Source: Campylobacter sp. LR291e (GTDB lineage: Bacteria; Campylobacterota; Campylobacteria; Campylobacterales; Campylobacteraceae). Taken from it: a DNA stretch of 64,000 nucleotides. The stretch spans positions 62,001-126,000 of the forward strand of contig NZ_VJNV01000001.1 in the NCBI RefSeq assembly GCF_008633915.1. The letters are read 5' to 3'. Under the pieces are notes generated by a model. The model was not told where the DNA came from and searched no databases. It saw nothing but the letters and a program-made list of their open reading frames with translations. This document shows, in pieces, positions 30,808-40,921 of the stretch (positions are counted from its first letter, which is position 1; every line of letters starts with the position of its first letter). The position numbers and the translations under genes are program-made.

Positions 30808-31649
30808 TTTAAAGCTCCTAAATCAACCATTCTTTTTTCTTTTGCTGCCCTACGAACTTCTTCATAAGCATGGCAGTATTCAGGCTGGCTTTCATCTTGG
30901 TATAAAATGCCTGTTGGGAATTTATCTTTTCTTTGTTCAAAGTCCATTTTATCAAATTCAGCTTTATCAACAATGCGAGATTTTATCCACTCAAGCACAG
31001 AAACAGCCTCGCCCATTTTATTTTTTCTACCTAAATTTATATGGCAGTTTGAAAAAACATCAACAAAGCTATAACCCTTATGTTCTAAGGCCTTAAAGAT
31101 TAAATTTTCAAGCTTTTTTGCCTCGATTATATTGCCCCTTGCTACAAAGGAAGCTCCAGCAGCTTGAGTAAGTTTGCAAGCATCAAAATTTGGGTCAATG
31201 TTACCAAATTGTGCTGTAACTGTGTAAAAGCCCTTTGGAGTAGTAGGAGAGGTTTGAGAATTTGTAAGTCCGTAAATAAAATTGTTAATTACAATATGAG
31301 TTAAATCTATATTTCTACGACAGCCATGAATGGTATGGTTTCCTCCAATTGCTAGTGTATCGCCATCCCCACTAACTACTATTACATGTTTGCTAGGATT
31401 TGCTAATTTTATACCTGTAGCATAGGCAATCGCCCTACCATGTGTAGTATGAACTGTGTTGCAATTTACATAAGAACTCATTCTTCCACTACAACCTATA
31501 CCAGAAACTAAGCACACATCATCCATATTCCAGCCGATTTTTTGAATAGCCCTAATAATAGCCTTTAAAACAACGCCATCACCACAACCCCAACACCATT
31601 GCGTAGGCAATTTATCTACGCGTAAATATTCATCATAATCAAAAGCCAT
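30804..31649 (-). CDS. oorB: 2-oxoglutarate:acceptor oxidoreductase beta subunit
   Basis: Thiamine-diphosphate-binding subunit, 281 residues. Cluster-type Cys near the N-terminus (QWCWGCGDG), GIGCSGRMSSYV, and the TPP/Mg motif SGDGDTLAIGGNHTIHGCRRN with NFIYGLTNSQTSPTT. Overlaps oorA by one base and oorC by four. Confidence 0.95.
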   Translation of the reverse strand: MAFDYDEYLRVDKLPTQWCWGCGDGVVLKAIIRAIQKIGWNMDDVCLVSGIGCSGRMSSYVNCNTVHTTHGRAIAYATGIKLANPSKHVIVVSGDGDTLAIGGNHTIHGCRRNIDLTHIVINNFIYGLTNSQTSPTTPKGFYTVTAQFGNIDPNFDACKLTQAAGASFVARGNIIEAKKLENLIFKALEHKGYSFVDVFSNCHINLGRKNKMGEAVSVLEWIKSRIVDKAEFDKMDFEQRKDKFPTGILYQDESQPEYCHAYEEVRRAAKEKRMVDLGALK

Positions 31650-32773
31650 TACAAATTCTCCTTTATTTTTGCGATAATTTCACTTGGTGTAATAGGTCGC
31701 CCATTTGCCCTATGTAAGCTTATAAAATCTCTTCTACTACTTACCCTTTCAATCTCTTCAAGGTATTGACCCATATTAAGCTCACTTACCATTACTTTTT
31801 TAAATTTATTAACTATTTGTGCGATTTTTTCTTCGGCTACTGGATAAAGGGTAATAGGTCTAAAAAGTCCTACCTTAACGCCTTCTTCTCTTAGTCTATT
31901 AATGGCTTCTTTTGCCGAACGACTAACGCTACCATAAGCAATTATAAGAAATTCAGCATCATCAAGCTTATATTCTTCCCATTTGCAAATTTCATTTTTG
32001 CGATTTTTAATTTTGCCTATAAGCCTTTCCATATTTTTCTTAACCAATTCACCATCTTCTGTTGGAAAGCCTATTTCTCCATGGTGAAGTCCTGTTACAT
32101 GGTAACGATAACCTGTGAAAAATGGATTTAAAGTAGCTGGTTGATTAGCCTCTGCCTTATAAGCCTTATATTCTTTTTTATCGCCAGTAAATTTAGCCCT
32201 ATTAATAATCTCAATATCCTTTGCATCAGGTATCACAGCCTTACCATTCATATGTCCTACTGTTTCATCCATTAATAAAAATACAGGGGTCATAAATTTT
32301 TCTGCTAAATTAAAGGCCCTTACGGTTTCTAAATAGGCTTCTTCAAGCGAGGCAGGGGCTATTGCTATACTAGCAAAATCGCCATGAGTTGGGGCCTTTG
32401 CTTGGAATAAATCTCCTTGTGCAACGCGAGTTGGAAGACCAGTTGAAGGACCACCACGCATAACATTTACAATAACAAGTGGAATTTCAGCTATAAAAGC
32501 AAGACCTATTTGTTCAGCCTTTAATGAAATTCCAGGACCACTACTTGCTGTCATTGCCTTAGTACCACTCATAGAAGCACCTATTGTTACACTAATGCCT
32601 GAAATTTCATCCTCCATTTGTATAAAGGTACCATCATTTGCAGGTAGCATATGGCTTAATTCGTGTGCTATTTCTGAACTTGGAGTTATAGGATAACCCC
32701 CAAAAAATCTACATCCACAATCAATTGCAGCCTGTGCAATTAAAACATTTCCTGTTGCTATAACTTCTCTCAT
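31649..32773 (-). CDS. oorA: 2-oxoglutarate:acceptor oxidoreductase alpha subunit
   Basis: Alpha subunit, 374 residues, with pyrimidine-binding and transketolase C-terminal domains. It has the FFGGYPITPSSEI and TASSGPGISLK motifs of the family. Electrons go to flavodoxin or ferredoxin and on to the respiratory chain. Nine bp follow oorD. Confidence 0.95.
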   Translation of the reverse strand: MREVIATGNVLIAQAAIDCGCRFFGGYPITPSSEIAHELSHMLPANDGTFIQMEDEISGISVTIGASMSGTKAMTASSGPGISLKAEQIGLAFIAEIPLVIVNVMRGGPSTGLPTRVAQGDLFQAKAPTHGDFASIAIAPASLEEAYLETVRAFNLAEKFMTPVFLLMDETVGHMNGKAVIPDAKDIEIINRAKFTGDKKEYKAYKAEANQPATLNPFFTGYRYHVTGLHHGEIGFPTEDGELVKKNMERLIGKIKNRKNEICKWEEYKLDDAEFLIIAYGSVSRSAKEAINRLREEGVKVGLFRPITLYPVAEEKIAQIVNKFKKVMVSELNMGQYLEEIERVSSRRDFISLHRANGRPITPSEIIAKIKENL

Positions 32774-32782
32774 TTTTTTGTC

Positions 32783-33097
32783 CTAAGAATTTAATTTTTT
32801 ATATTTATTATTTTTTACAGCCAAAGCTCTATCTTTTGATTCAGGCGTTAATTTAGCAAATTTAAATTCATCTCTTTTTGCTACCATGATAGCAAAATCA
32901 GGACAATGTACTTCGCATTCTGCACAACCTATACAGGAATCAGGATGTACTACTTCAATCATTTGTCCTAGTACGGCTTGTACATCATCGCGCATAGCTA
33001 AAACCCCAGCAGGGCAGTAGCTAACGCAGATATTACAAGCTTTGCACCTTTTTTCATCAACCCAAACGGGTGTGTCTTTTGGAGCATTTATACTCAT
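32783..33097 (-). CDS. oorD: 2-oxoglutarate:acceptor oxidoreductase delta (ferredoxin-like) subunit
   Basis: A 104-residue iron-sulfur subunit with two 4Fe-4S binding motifs, CKACNICVSYCPAG and CIGCAECEVHCPD. It passes electrons within the OOR complex. It lies between sucD (12 bp) and oorA (9 bp). Confidence 0.95.
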   Translation of the reverse strand: MSINAPKDTPVWVDEKRCKACNICVSYCPAGVLAMRDDVQAVLGQMIEVVHPDSCIGCAECEVHCPDFAIMVAKRDEFKFAKLTPESKDRALAVKNNKYKKLNS

Positions 33098-33109
33098 AAT
33101 ATTTTCCTT

Positions 33110-33979
33110 TTAACCTAAAATCTTTTTAACTTCTTCACCTATTAAGGCTGGTGAATCAGCGACTTTAATCCCATAACTTCTAAGTGCTTCTTTTTTCGCA
33201 GCCGCACTTTCATCAGCACTTCCAACAATAGCACCAGCATGTCCCATTCTCTTACCTTTTGGAGCAGTAGCACCGGCTATAAAGGCAACAACAGGTTTAG
33301 TAATATTTTCTTTTATAAATTTAGCAGCCTCAATTTCAAGACTTCCACCTATCTCACCTATCATTATAATAGCCTTTGTTTCATCATCTTTTTGAAATTC
33401 GCTTAAAAGTTCTTTATAAGCTAGACCTATAATAGGGTCCCCACCTATACCAACAGCTGTTGAAATTCCATATCCAGCTTTTACAGCTTGATTAGCAGCC
33501 TCATAAGTTAGAGTACCTGATTTTGAAATTAAACCAACGCAACCTTTTTTAAAGATAAAACCAGGCATAATTCCAAGCTTACACTCATCAGAAGTAATAA
33601 TACCAGGGCAATTTGGACCTATGATTTTCATGCCTTTTTTATTTGCATAATTTTTAGCAAACATCATATCCTTTACAGGTGTGTGTTCAGTGATAACAAC
33701 TGCAAGTTTAATACCTGCATCAGCTGCTTCTATAACACTATCTCCAACAGCAAAAGCTGGTACAAAAATAAGGCTAACATCAGCCCCAGTTGCCTTTACT
33801 GCCTCTGCAACTGTATCAAAAACAGGCTTTCCAAGGTGAGTTTGTCCACCTTTGTGAGGAGTAACTCCACCTACTATATTTGTACCATATGCTATGCATT
33901 GTTCAGCATGAAAAGTTGCCTCTTTGCCTGTAAAACCTTGAACTATAACCTTTGTGTTTTTATTAACTAAAATACTCAT
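33110..33979 (-). CDS. sucD: Succinyl-CoA synthetase alpha subunit
   Basis: 289 residues. CoA-binding Rossmann domain starting [16 protein letters not shown], and the phosphorylated active-site His in MGHAGAIVG. With SucC it converts succinyl-CoA to succinate, making ATP. Follows sucC after 9 bp. Confidence 0.96.
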   Translation of the reverse strand: MSILVNKNTKVIVQGFTGKEATFHAEQCIAYGTNIVGGVTPHKGGQTHLGKPVFDTVAEAVKATGADVSLIFVPAFAVGDSVIEAADAGIKLAVVITEHTPVKDMMFAKNYANKKGMKIIGPNCPGIITSDECKLGIMPGFIFKKGCVGLISKSGTLTYEAANQAVKAGYGISTAVGIGGDPIIGLAYKELLSEFQKDDETKAIIMIGEIGGSLEIEAAKFIKENITKPVVAFIAGATAPKGKRMGHAGAIVGSADESAAAKKEALRSYGIKVADSPALIGEEVKKILG

Positions 33980-33988
33980 TATTTTTCC

Positions 33989-35149
33989 TTATATTAAACT
34001 TTTTACAAGCTCTGCACCACTTTTTAAATCAGTAGCTGCTTTTACATTTGTAAGATTTGAATTTTCTAAGATTGCCTTTGCCTCTGCTGCATTTGTACCA
34101 TCAAGGCGAACAACAACAGGAACATTTACTTCAACATTTTTAGTAGCTTCTAAAATTCCATTTGCAATTCTATCGCAACGAACGATTCCACCAAATATAT
34201 TTATGAAAATAACCTTTACATTTTTATCTCTTAAAATAATCTCAAAGGCCTTAGCCACGGTTTCAGCACTAGCCCCACCACCAACATCTAAGAAATTTGC
34301 TGGTTTTGCCCCACTATAATTAATAATATCCATAGTAGCCATTGCTAAACCTGCACCATTAACCATGCAAGCAACATCTCCATCAAGTTTAACATAACTT
34401 AATCCAAATTCAGAGGCCTCTCTTTCAGCTGGATTTTCTTCGCTAATATCTCTAAGGGTTGCTATGTCTTGATTTCTATAAAGTCCACTATCATCAAAGC
34501 TACATTTTGCATCAAGTGCGTAAAAATCGCCTTCAGCAGTTTTGATTAAAGGATTAATCTCAAGCATATTCATATCTTTATCCATATATAGTTTATAAAG
34601 CTTATCTATCATAGAAATTAATTTTTTGCTTTCATCCTTGTTGAGTCCTAAAACCTTTGAAACTTCTAAGCCATGAAACATTTTAAAACCAATTTGAGGG
34701 TCTATGCTAACCTTAGCGATTTTATCAGGGCTTTCCTTTGCTACCTTTTCAATGTCCATACCACCTTCGCTTGATGCAATGATAGTGATTTTTTCAGCCA
34801 TTCTATTAAAAAGTATAGCCAAATAATATTCTTTTACTATATTTGCACCACTTTCAATATATAGTTTTTGGACTAGTTTTCCTTCTGGTCCTGTTTGGTG
34901 AGTAACCAAATTCATACCTAGAATTTGACTTGCATAACTTTTTACTTCATCTAAATTTTTAGCAATTTTAACACCACCTCCAAGGCCACGACCTCCAGCG
35001 TGAATTTGAGCCTTTACGGCCCACACACTGCCTCCAAGTTCTTTAGCGTTTGCGACTGCTTCATCAACACTAAATGCTACCTTACCCTTTAAAGTAGGTA
35101 TCTTATAACTTGCAAAAATTTCTTTTGCCTGATATTCGTGTATATTCAT
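33989..35149 (-). CDS. sucC: Succinyl-CoA synthetase beta subunit
   Basis: 386 residues. ATP-grasp domain at the N-terminus (MNIHEYQAKEIF, QIHAGGRGLGGGVK) and ligase-CoA domain at the C-terminus (INIFGGIVRCDRIANGI). The gene abuts mdh with no spacer. Confidence 0.96.
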   Translation of the reverse strand: MNIHEYQAKEIFASYKIPTLKGKVAFSVDEAVANAKELGGSVWAVKAQIHAGGRGLGGGVKIAKNLDEVKSYASQILGMNLVTHQTGPEGKLVQKLYIESGANIVKEYYLAILFNRMAEKITIIASSEGGMDIEKVAKESPDKIAKVSIDPQIGFKMFHGLEVSKVLGLNKDESKKLISMIDKLYKLYMDKDMNMLEINPLIKTAEGDFYALDAKCSFDDSGLYRNQDIATLRDISEENPAEREASEFGLSYVKLDGDVACMVNGAGLAMATMDIINYSGAKPANFLDVGGGASAETVAKAFEIILRDKNVKVIFINIFGGIVRCDRIANGILEATKNVEVNVPVVVRLDGTNAAEAKAILENSNLTNVKAATDLKSGAELVKSLI

Positions 35150-36052
35150 TTATTCTCCTTTGTAATGATATTTGATTAACGATTTTTCAAGTTTGTCTGT
35201 TTCGTCCTGACTTAAATCAAGCTTCATTATCTCAATAACACCTTCTAAGCCAAGCCTAGCCATTACGCCAAATGCTTTATTTTTGACGCCTAATTCCCCA
35301 TTTAAAATTACACTTATAGGTAAAAACTCACCACTCCTAGTAGCTTCTAGCATTCTAACACAAGCTGCTGCTGGTGCTAGGTAGGCTGAGGATTTTAAAT
35401 GTCTAATAATCTTTGCCCCACCCGTTTTCACTTCATTTTCAATATATTCAAAGCCTTCTTCGTTTAAAAACTCAGACAAGGGTTTATTATTAATCCTTGC
35501 GTATGATTTTAACAATACCATATCATCATTATGAAAGCCGATTAATCTAGTGTCAATATTTGACATTTTAACCCTTAATTTTTTAGATAATTCGTATTTA
35601 AAACGGGCATTATCTAAAATTCCAGCCATGGCAATGATTTTTTTGGTAGAAAAAATTTTATGTTCATAAAGCGTGTTAAGTAAAAAATCAACAGGATTTG
35701 TAAGTATGATAAATAGTGGGTCCTCAACATATTTTTTTATATTTTTTGCACAACTTAGCATAATTTCAGTATTTATTTGCAAAAGTTCTTGTCTACTTTG
35801 CCCTTCTTGCCTTGCTAAACCTGCACAAAATATAACTATATCGCTATTTTTTGTATGAGAATAATCTTGAGTACAGATTAAATTTATATCTAAATTAAAA
35901 GAAGCTATGCTTTGTTCAAGCTCTAATTCCCTTGCTATTAAAATTTCATCGCTTTTATCAATTAAGACAAGTTCATCTGCAAATTCTCTTAAAATTAAGG
36001 CGTAAGTAATGCTTACACCAACATGTCCAGCACCGATAATTGTAATTTTCAT
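35150..36052 (-). CDS. mdh: Malate dehydrogenase (LDH-like type)
   Basis: 300 residues, NAD-binding GAGHVGVSITYA at the N-terminus. The substrate loop GLARQEGQSRQEL keeps Arg in the position that selects malate over lactate. The usual GEHGD catalytic motif is present as GFHNDDMVLL, keeping the His. Its place inside the TCA operon supports malate as substrate. The start overlaps icd's stop by one base. Confidence 0.92.
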   Translation of the reverse strand: MKITIIGAGHVGVSITYALILREFADELVLIDKSDEILIARELELEQSIASFNLDINLICTQDYSHTKNSDIVIFCAGLARQEGQSRQELLQINTEIMLSCAKNIKKYVEDPLFIILTNPVDFLLNTLYEHKIFSTKKIIAMAGILDNARFKYELSKKLRVKMSNIDTRLIGFHNDDMVLLKSYARINNKPLSEFLNEEGFEYIENEVKTGGAKIIRHLKSSAYLAPAAACVRMLEATRSGEFLPISVILNGELGVKNKAFGVMARLGLEGVIEIMKLDLSQDETDKLEKSLIKYHYKGE

Positions 36053-38253
36053 TATGCTTCTATCTTTGCAATAATGGCATTAAATGTAGCACTTGGTCTC
36101 ATAATTTTATTTGTTTTATCATCATCAAATTTATAATAGCCTCCTAAATCCACCTTAATGCCTTGTGTATCGTTAAATTCGGCACGAATTTTTTCTTCAT
36201 TTGAACTTAATTCTAAGGCTATATCTTTAAAGAAACTTTGCAATTCAAGGTCATTTGCTTGTCTTGCTAAATGATTTGCTAGGTAAAGGGCTAAATAAAA
36301 ATGACTTGTACGATTATCATCTTCTTTTACCTTTCTAGAAGGGGCTTTATTGTTTTCAAGCCATTCTCCAATGGCTTCGTCTAAACAAGCTGCTAAAACC
36401 TTTGCTTTATTGTTGCTACATTTTTGAGCGTAAAATTCTAAACTTGCTTGTAAGGCTAGAAATTCACCCAAGCTATCCCAACGCAAGTGATTTTCTTCTA
36501 CTAATTGTTCTACTTGTTTAGGGGCTGATCCACCAGCTCCTGTTTCAAACATAGCACCATTATTTAACATAGGCACCACCGAAAGCATTTTTGCACTAGT
36601 TCCAAGTTCTAATATAGGGAATAAATCGGTTAGGTAATCTCTTAAAACATTGCCTGTTATTGAGATAGCATCCTTTCCAGCACGGATTAATTCAAGGCTT
36701 TTTAAACAAGCTTCAAAGGGTTCTAAAATGTCAATTTGTACGTTTTTTTCATTTAATCTTTTTTTGACTAAATCTATCATTATTTTATTACTAGCCCTTT
36801 TTTCATCTAGCCAAAAAATCGCTTTAGCACCACTAAGTTGCATTCTTTCAATGCCTAAATCTATCCAGTTAATAACAGCATCAAATTTAGCTTGATTCGC
36901 CCTATAAATATCACCTTTTCTTACCTTATGTTCAAGCAAGGTTTTATTATTTGCTACTATTTTAAATATCCCATCTTCTTTTGCAATGAAAGTTTTATCG
37001 TGTGAGCCATATTCTTGTGCTTTTTTAGCCATTAAACCTACATTTGAAACGCTACCTAATTTACTAGGATTTAAAGTACCATTCTTGTGTAAGTCCTTAA
37101 TCACGGCTTCATAAATTGTAGCATAGGTTTTATCAGGGATAACTGCGTTTGTATCTTTTTCTTTGCCATCCTTATCCCAAAGTCTAGCACCATTTTTTAA
37201 CATAGCAGGCATGGACGCATCAACTATAACATCGCTTGGTACATGTAAATTTGTAATACCTTTATCTGAATTTACCATTGAAATTTTGGCACTTTTATCT
37301 AAAATTTCTTTGTATTTTTTTAAGATTTCATCTTTTTTAGGCGAATTTTCTATTTTGCTTAAAAGTTCAGAAAGTCCATTATTTGCATTAACGCCAAGTT
37401 TTTCTAACTCATCTTTAAACTCAGCAAATAATTCTTTAAAGAAAACCTTAACTGCATAACCAAAAAGAACAGGGTCGCTTACTTTCATCATAGTTGCTTT
37501 TAAGTGTAGAGAAAAAAGTATATCTTCTTTTTTGCAAAGTTCAATTTGTTCGCTATAAAATTCTTGTAATTTTTCCACATCCATAAAGGTAGCATCTAAA
37601 ATTTCATTTTTTTCTAATTTTAGATTGTCTTTTAAAATTTCACTTTTGCCACTATTTGAAATAAATTCAATACTTGCAACACAATCTTCTTTTATTAAAA
37701 CAGCCTTTTCATTATCAAAAAAATCGCCATCTTTCATATAAGAAACTATGGTTTTTGAATTTGGATTAAATTCAGTAACCCTGTAAGGATTATTCCTTGC
37801 ATAGTCTTTAACTGCCTTTGTTGAACGGCGATCTGAGTTACCTTGACGAAGTACTGGATTAACGGCTGAGCCTAAAATTTTTTGATATTTTGCCTTGATT
37901 TGAATTTCTTCATCATTTTTTGGCTCGTCTGGGTAATTTGGTAACATATAACCTTTAGATTGAAGTTCCTTAATCGCTGTTTTGAGCTGAGGAATTGAAG
38001 CAGAGATATTTGGGGTTTTGATTAGATTTGCATCTGCTTGTTTTACGAGTTTGCCTAGGTTTTCTAGGGCATCTTCACATCTTTGTTCTTCTTTTAAATA
38101 CTCGCCAAAATTAGCAATAATCCTACCAGATAGTGAAATATCCGAGGTTTTAACCACTATATTAGCTTTTTTTAAAAAGGCTCTAACTATTGGTAAAAAC
38201 GAGTAGGTAGCAAGCGCTGGCGACTCATCTGTAAGAGTGTAAGTAATGTGCAT
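36052..38253 (-). CDS. icd: NADP-dependent isocitrate dehydrogenase, monomeric type
   Basis: A 733-residue monomeric ICDH (IDH-II class), unlike the roughly 400-residue dimeric enzyme of H. pylori and E. coli. Starts MHITYTLTDESPALATYSFLPI and shows conserved RQGNSDRRST and GTSAKMLSVVPML. It supplies 2-oxoglutarate to OOR, encoded downstream in the same transcript. Confidence 0.96.
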   Translation of the reverse strand: MHITYTLTDESPALATYSFLPIVRAFLKKANIVVKTSDISLSGRIIANFGEYLKEEQRCEDALENLGKLVKQADANLIKTPNISASIPQLKTAIKELQSKGYMLPNYPDEPKNDEEIQIKAKYQKILGSAVNPVLRQGNSDRRSTKAVKDYARNNPYRVTEFNPNSKTIVSYMKDGDFFDNEKAVLIKEDCVASIEFISNSGKSEILKDNLKLEKNEILDATFMDVEKLQEFYSEQIELCKKEDILFSLHLKATMMKVSDPVLFGYAVKVFFKELFAEFKDELEKLGVNANNGLSELLSKIENSPKKDEILKKYKEILDKSAKISMVNSDKGITNLHVPSDVIVDASMPAMLKNGARLWDKDGKEKDTNAVIPDKTYATIYEAVIKDLHKNGTLNPSKLGSVSNVGLMAKKAQEYGSHDKTFIAKEDGIFKIVANNKTLLEHKVRKGDIYRANQAKFDAVINWIDLGIERMQLSGAKAIFWLDEKRASNKIMIDLVKKRLNEKNVQIDILEPFEACLKSLELIRAGKDAISITGNVLRDYLTDLFPILELGTSAKMLSVVPMLNNGAMFETGAGGSAPKQVEQLVEENHLRWDSLGEFLALQASLEFYAQKCSNNKAKVLAACLDEAIGEWLENNKAPSRKVKEDDNRTSHFYLALYLANHLARQANDLELQSFFKDIALELSSNEEKIRAEFNDTQGIKVDLGGYYKFDDDKTNKIMRPSATFNAIIAKIEA

Positions 38254-38293
38254 TTTTTGTCCTTTAAAATATTATTTTTTTATTTCATTGCAA

Positions 38294-38299
38294 AGTATA
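38294..38299 (-). promoter_or_regulatory. Promoter -10 box of the icd-mdh-suc-oor operon
   Basis: TATACT on the minus strand, 41 bp before the icd ATG, with an AAAGGA ribosome site in between. The gene spacings downstream (overlaps or gaps of at most 12 bp) suggest one promoter drives all eight genes. Confidence 0.4.
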
Positions 38300-38359
38300 G
38301 TAAAATTTAAAAAAAAAGCAAGAGGAAATTTAAACTTTTTTTTATTTTTTATTATAAAA

Positions 38360-40921
38360 CTAATCATCGAAGTCAAATAAATTCACAGGTAGCATTATGA
38401 TATTTCTTATTAAATTAAAAGGAGTTTTTAGGGTATCTAATAAAATTTGCGTGTGAAATTGAGGATTATCAATACTTCCGTCAACCTTTAAAATGGTTGA
38501 AATTTCTTTGTTTTTTCCTAAAAGAACGTAGTTTAAAATAGGCACACTGGCAATTGCTGTAGTGGCTGATTTTAAGGTTTTTAATTCTAGGTTAAAGTCC
38601 ACTGAATTATCGCTTAAATTTGCATTGCCAAGCCCGTAAATATCAACGCTATCTCCATTTAAATTTATAGTTGTAAAATTTATTAAATCCTTTTTTTTCT
38701 CAAATGCTACCACTCCTTCTTCAAATTTTAAGCCACTATTATTAAAAGTAGGGCTTTTAAATAATAGTAGGCTAGGGATTGTGTCTATGAAGGATATTAG
38801 ATTATTCGTTCCTTTTAAGTCTTTTACATAAGTATTGCTAAGTTCAAATCTTCCATTTAAAAATTTTAAATTATCCCCCCTTACATAAAGGCTTAAATTT
38901 CCTTCTTTAAAGGCTTGTTTGCCTAAAAAGGTGTTAATAAAATTATCATCCATATTTTTAGCTACAAGACTTAATTTATCCTTTGACATGTGAAGGCGAA
39001 AATTTGCCTTATTCTTACTTGCTGTTGCTTGCATAGTACTATTTTTAAGGGAAAATTCAAGCTTATCAAAATTTAAGGTCTTATTAAAATCCTTTAAAAT
39101 CACGCCGACATTTGCCCCCCCAAGTTCTATATTTTCTTTATAATCTTCTATGTTAAATTCCTTGCCTTCTTTATCATTTTTATAAACATAAATTAAATTT
39201 TTAAGGTGAATTTCTTTTAAATTTGAAGTAATTGTAGCACTTGCAAGATTACTTTTTGAACTAATCTTAGTAACGCCTTTTTGCCTTGTAACATAAAAAG
39301 TATCGTTTTCATACACGCTTTTATCAGCCTTTAAAAATGAACCATTAAATTTCATATCTGTTAGCTGGGCATCAAAATCATCAAAATTTGTACTATTATA
39401 AGTTATGCTTTTTCCACCTATTATACCCATGCCTTGAAGTAGGCTTGAATTTTGTACGCAAAGGTTTAAATCATTTAAGGTTAGGGTTAGACCCTTATTA
39501 AAATTCATTTCTAATTGCCACTTTGGAATGCTTAATAAAATATCCTTTGTATAATCTAAATTTAAAATCGTATCTTGATTTGAAATATCTAAAAGTCCTT
39601 CAAAATGAAGTCTATTTATATGCGTATCAAAGCTTCCTTTTTTTGTTTGTAAATTTATATTTGCATTAAAATTTGAGTCTAAAAATTCATTTTTAGCACT
39701 TGCATTTTCTATACGCAAGTCATCTTGTTTTAATTTAACATTTGCTTGTTTTATAACAAAATCTGCAAGAGAAATTCCAACATTATTTAGGGTAAAGCTA
39801 CCATTATAAAGTACTTCTCCACTTTCATCAAAGTCAATTTTAAGTTCTAACTCGCTTTTCATAGTCCCACTTGTTTGATAAAAAGGAAGTTCAAATACAT
39901 ATTGTTTTAAGGCATTGTTTAATTTTTCATCAAAACGCAAGGAATTTGACTTAATCTTTATGTAAATTCCCATTTTTTTATCATCAAAAATATCGTATAA
40001 ATACACCTTGCTACCACTTAAATCACCATTATTATAGCTTGCCTTTGGAAAGTAAAAATCAATCTTTTGTTTACTTAAATTTAAGTCCAGGTTAGGAATT
40101 TTAATAGCATTCATTACCTTATCTAGTTTAACTTCTACATTTGTAGCAGTAGCACTTGCACTAATATCATTAAAATAAAAATTATTCTTTCTTAAATCTG
40201 CAAAACCTTGTAAAAAATGAAAATGATAAAATTCCGCCCTTGCCTTGTCGATCACCCATTCTACCAAACTTTTAGGCAATATAATTTTTTCTTGGATATG
40301 TGCAAAAAGCTTAGTAATATCTTGTATATTAATATCTTCAAATTTATAAGAAAGTTGAGAATGTCTATAATTTAGCAAGGTATTAAAACTTATAACAGGT
40401 GAGTTTATTTTTGCATTTAATGAGTAAAATTTATTCTTTATGCCTATGCTTAAATTTCCTTCTATATCAGCATTATAATCTGTTAAGTGTATATTTTTAA
40501 TATTTGCAAATAAAGCACCGGGCTGGCTATGTAAGCTAAGATTTGCTAGTAAAAAATTATTATGTAAGAAAAATTCATTATCTTTGTATAAAATTCTTAC
40601 ATGGTTATCATTAATCAATATTTTTTCTATATCTACTTCTTGAAAAAAGGTATAAAAATAATTTAAATTCGTAGCTATATCTACTAGTTCGTGTACGCTT
40701 TTTTCTATAGTTTTTAAATTTGTGCTTGAGTTTGAATCTTGCTTAAAAGAAATATTTTTTGCCCTTAAAATTAGTTTTTTATCTAATTTAATATATAATT
40801 GTTCTAAATTTACAAAATTAAGATGGATACTAGATATGGAAAAGCCGTTTTTTAATACAAAAAATAATGCTAAAAATAATACCACTAGCACAAGCAGTGT
40901 GTATAAAATCTTTTTTTTCAT
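38360..40921 (-). CDS. AsmA/TamB-like envelope protein
   Basis: An 853-residue protein anchored by one N-terminal span (residues 3-24) with a long beta-rich periplasmic body. The C-terminal part (LSVRGDNLKF-like segments, and the final ATTAIASVPILNYVLLGK stretch) resembles AsmA-like/DUF3971 repeats. Such proteins move phospholipid between membranes. The same neighbour of icd occurs in C. jejuni. Its ATG lies inside the 5' end of the divergent mltG gene. Confidence 0.8.
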   Translation of the reverse strand: MKKKILYTLLVLVVLFLALFFVLKNGFSISSIHLNFVNLEQLYIKLDKKLILRAKNISFKQDSNSSTNLKTIEKSVHELVDIATNLNYFYTFFQEVDIEKILINDNHVRILYKDNEFFLHNNFLLANLSLHSQPGALFANIKNIHLTDYNADIEGNLSIGIKNKFYSLNAKINSPVISFNTLLNYRHSQLSYKFEDINIQDITKLFAHIQEKIILPKSLVEWVIDKARAEFYHFHFLQGFADLRKNNFYFNDISASATATNVEVKLDKVMNAIKIPNLDLNLSKQKIDFYFPKASYNNGDLSGSKVYLYDIFDDKKMGIYIKIKSNSLRFDEKLNNALKQYVFELPFYQTSGTMKSELELKIDFDESGEVLYNGSFTLNNVGISLADFVIKQANVKLKQDDLRIENASAKNEFLDSNFNANINLQTKKGSFDTHINRLHFEGLLDISNQDTILNLDYTKDILLSIPKWQLEMNFNKGLTLTLNDLNLCVQNSSLLQGMGIIGGKSITYNSTNFDDFDAQLTDMKFNGSFLKADKSVYENDTFYVTRQKGVTKISSKSNLASATITSNLKEIHLKNLIYVYKNDKEGKEFNIEDYKENIELGGANVGVILKDFNKTLNFDKLEFSLKNSTMQATASKNKANFRLHMSKDKLSLVAKNMDDNFINTFLGKQAFKEGNLSLYVRGDNLKFLNGRFELSNTYVKDLKGTNNLISFIDTIPSLLLFKSPTFNNSGLKFEEGVVAFEKKKDLINFTTINLNGDSVDIYGLGNANLSDNSVDFNLELKTLKSATTAIASVPILNYVLLGKNKEISTILKVDGSIDNPQFHTQILLDTLKTPFNLIRNIIMLPVNLFDFDD

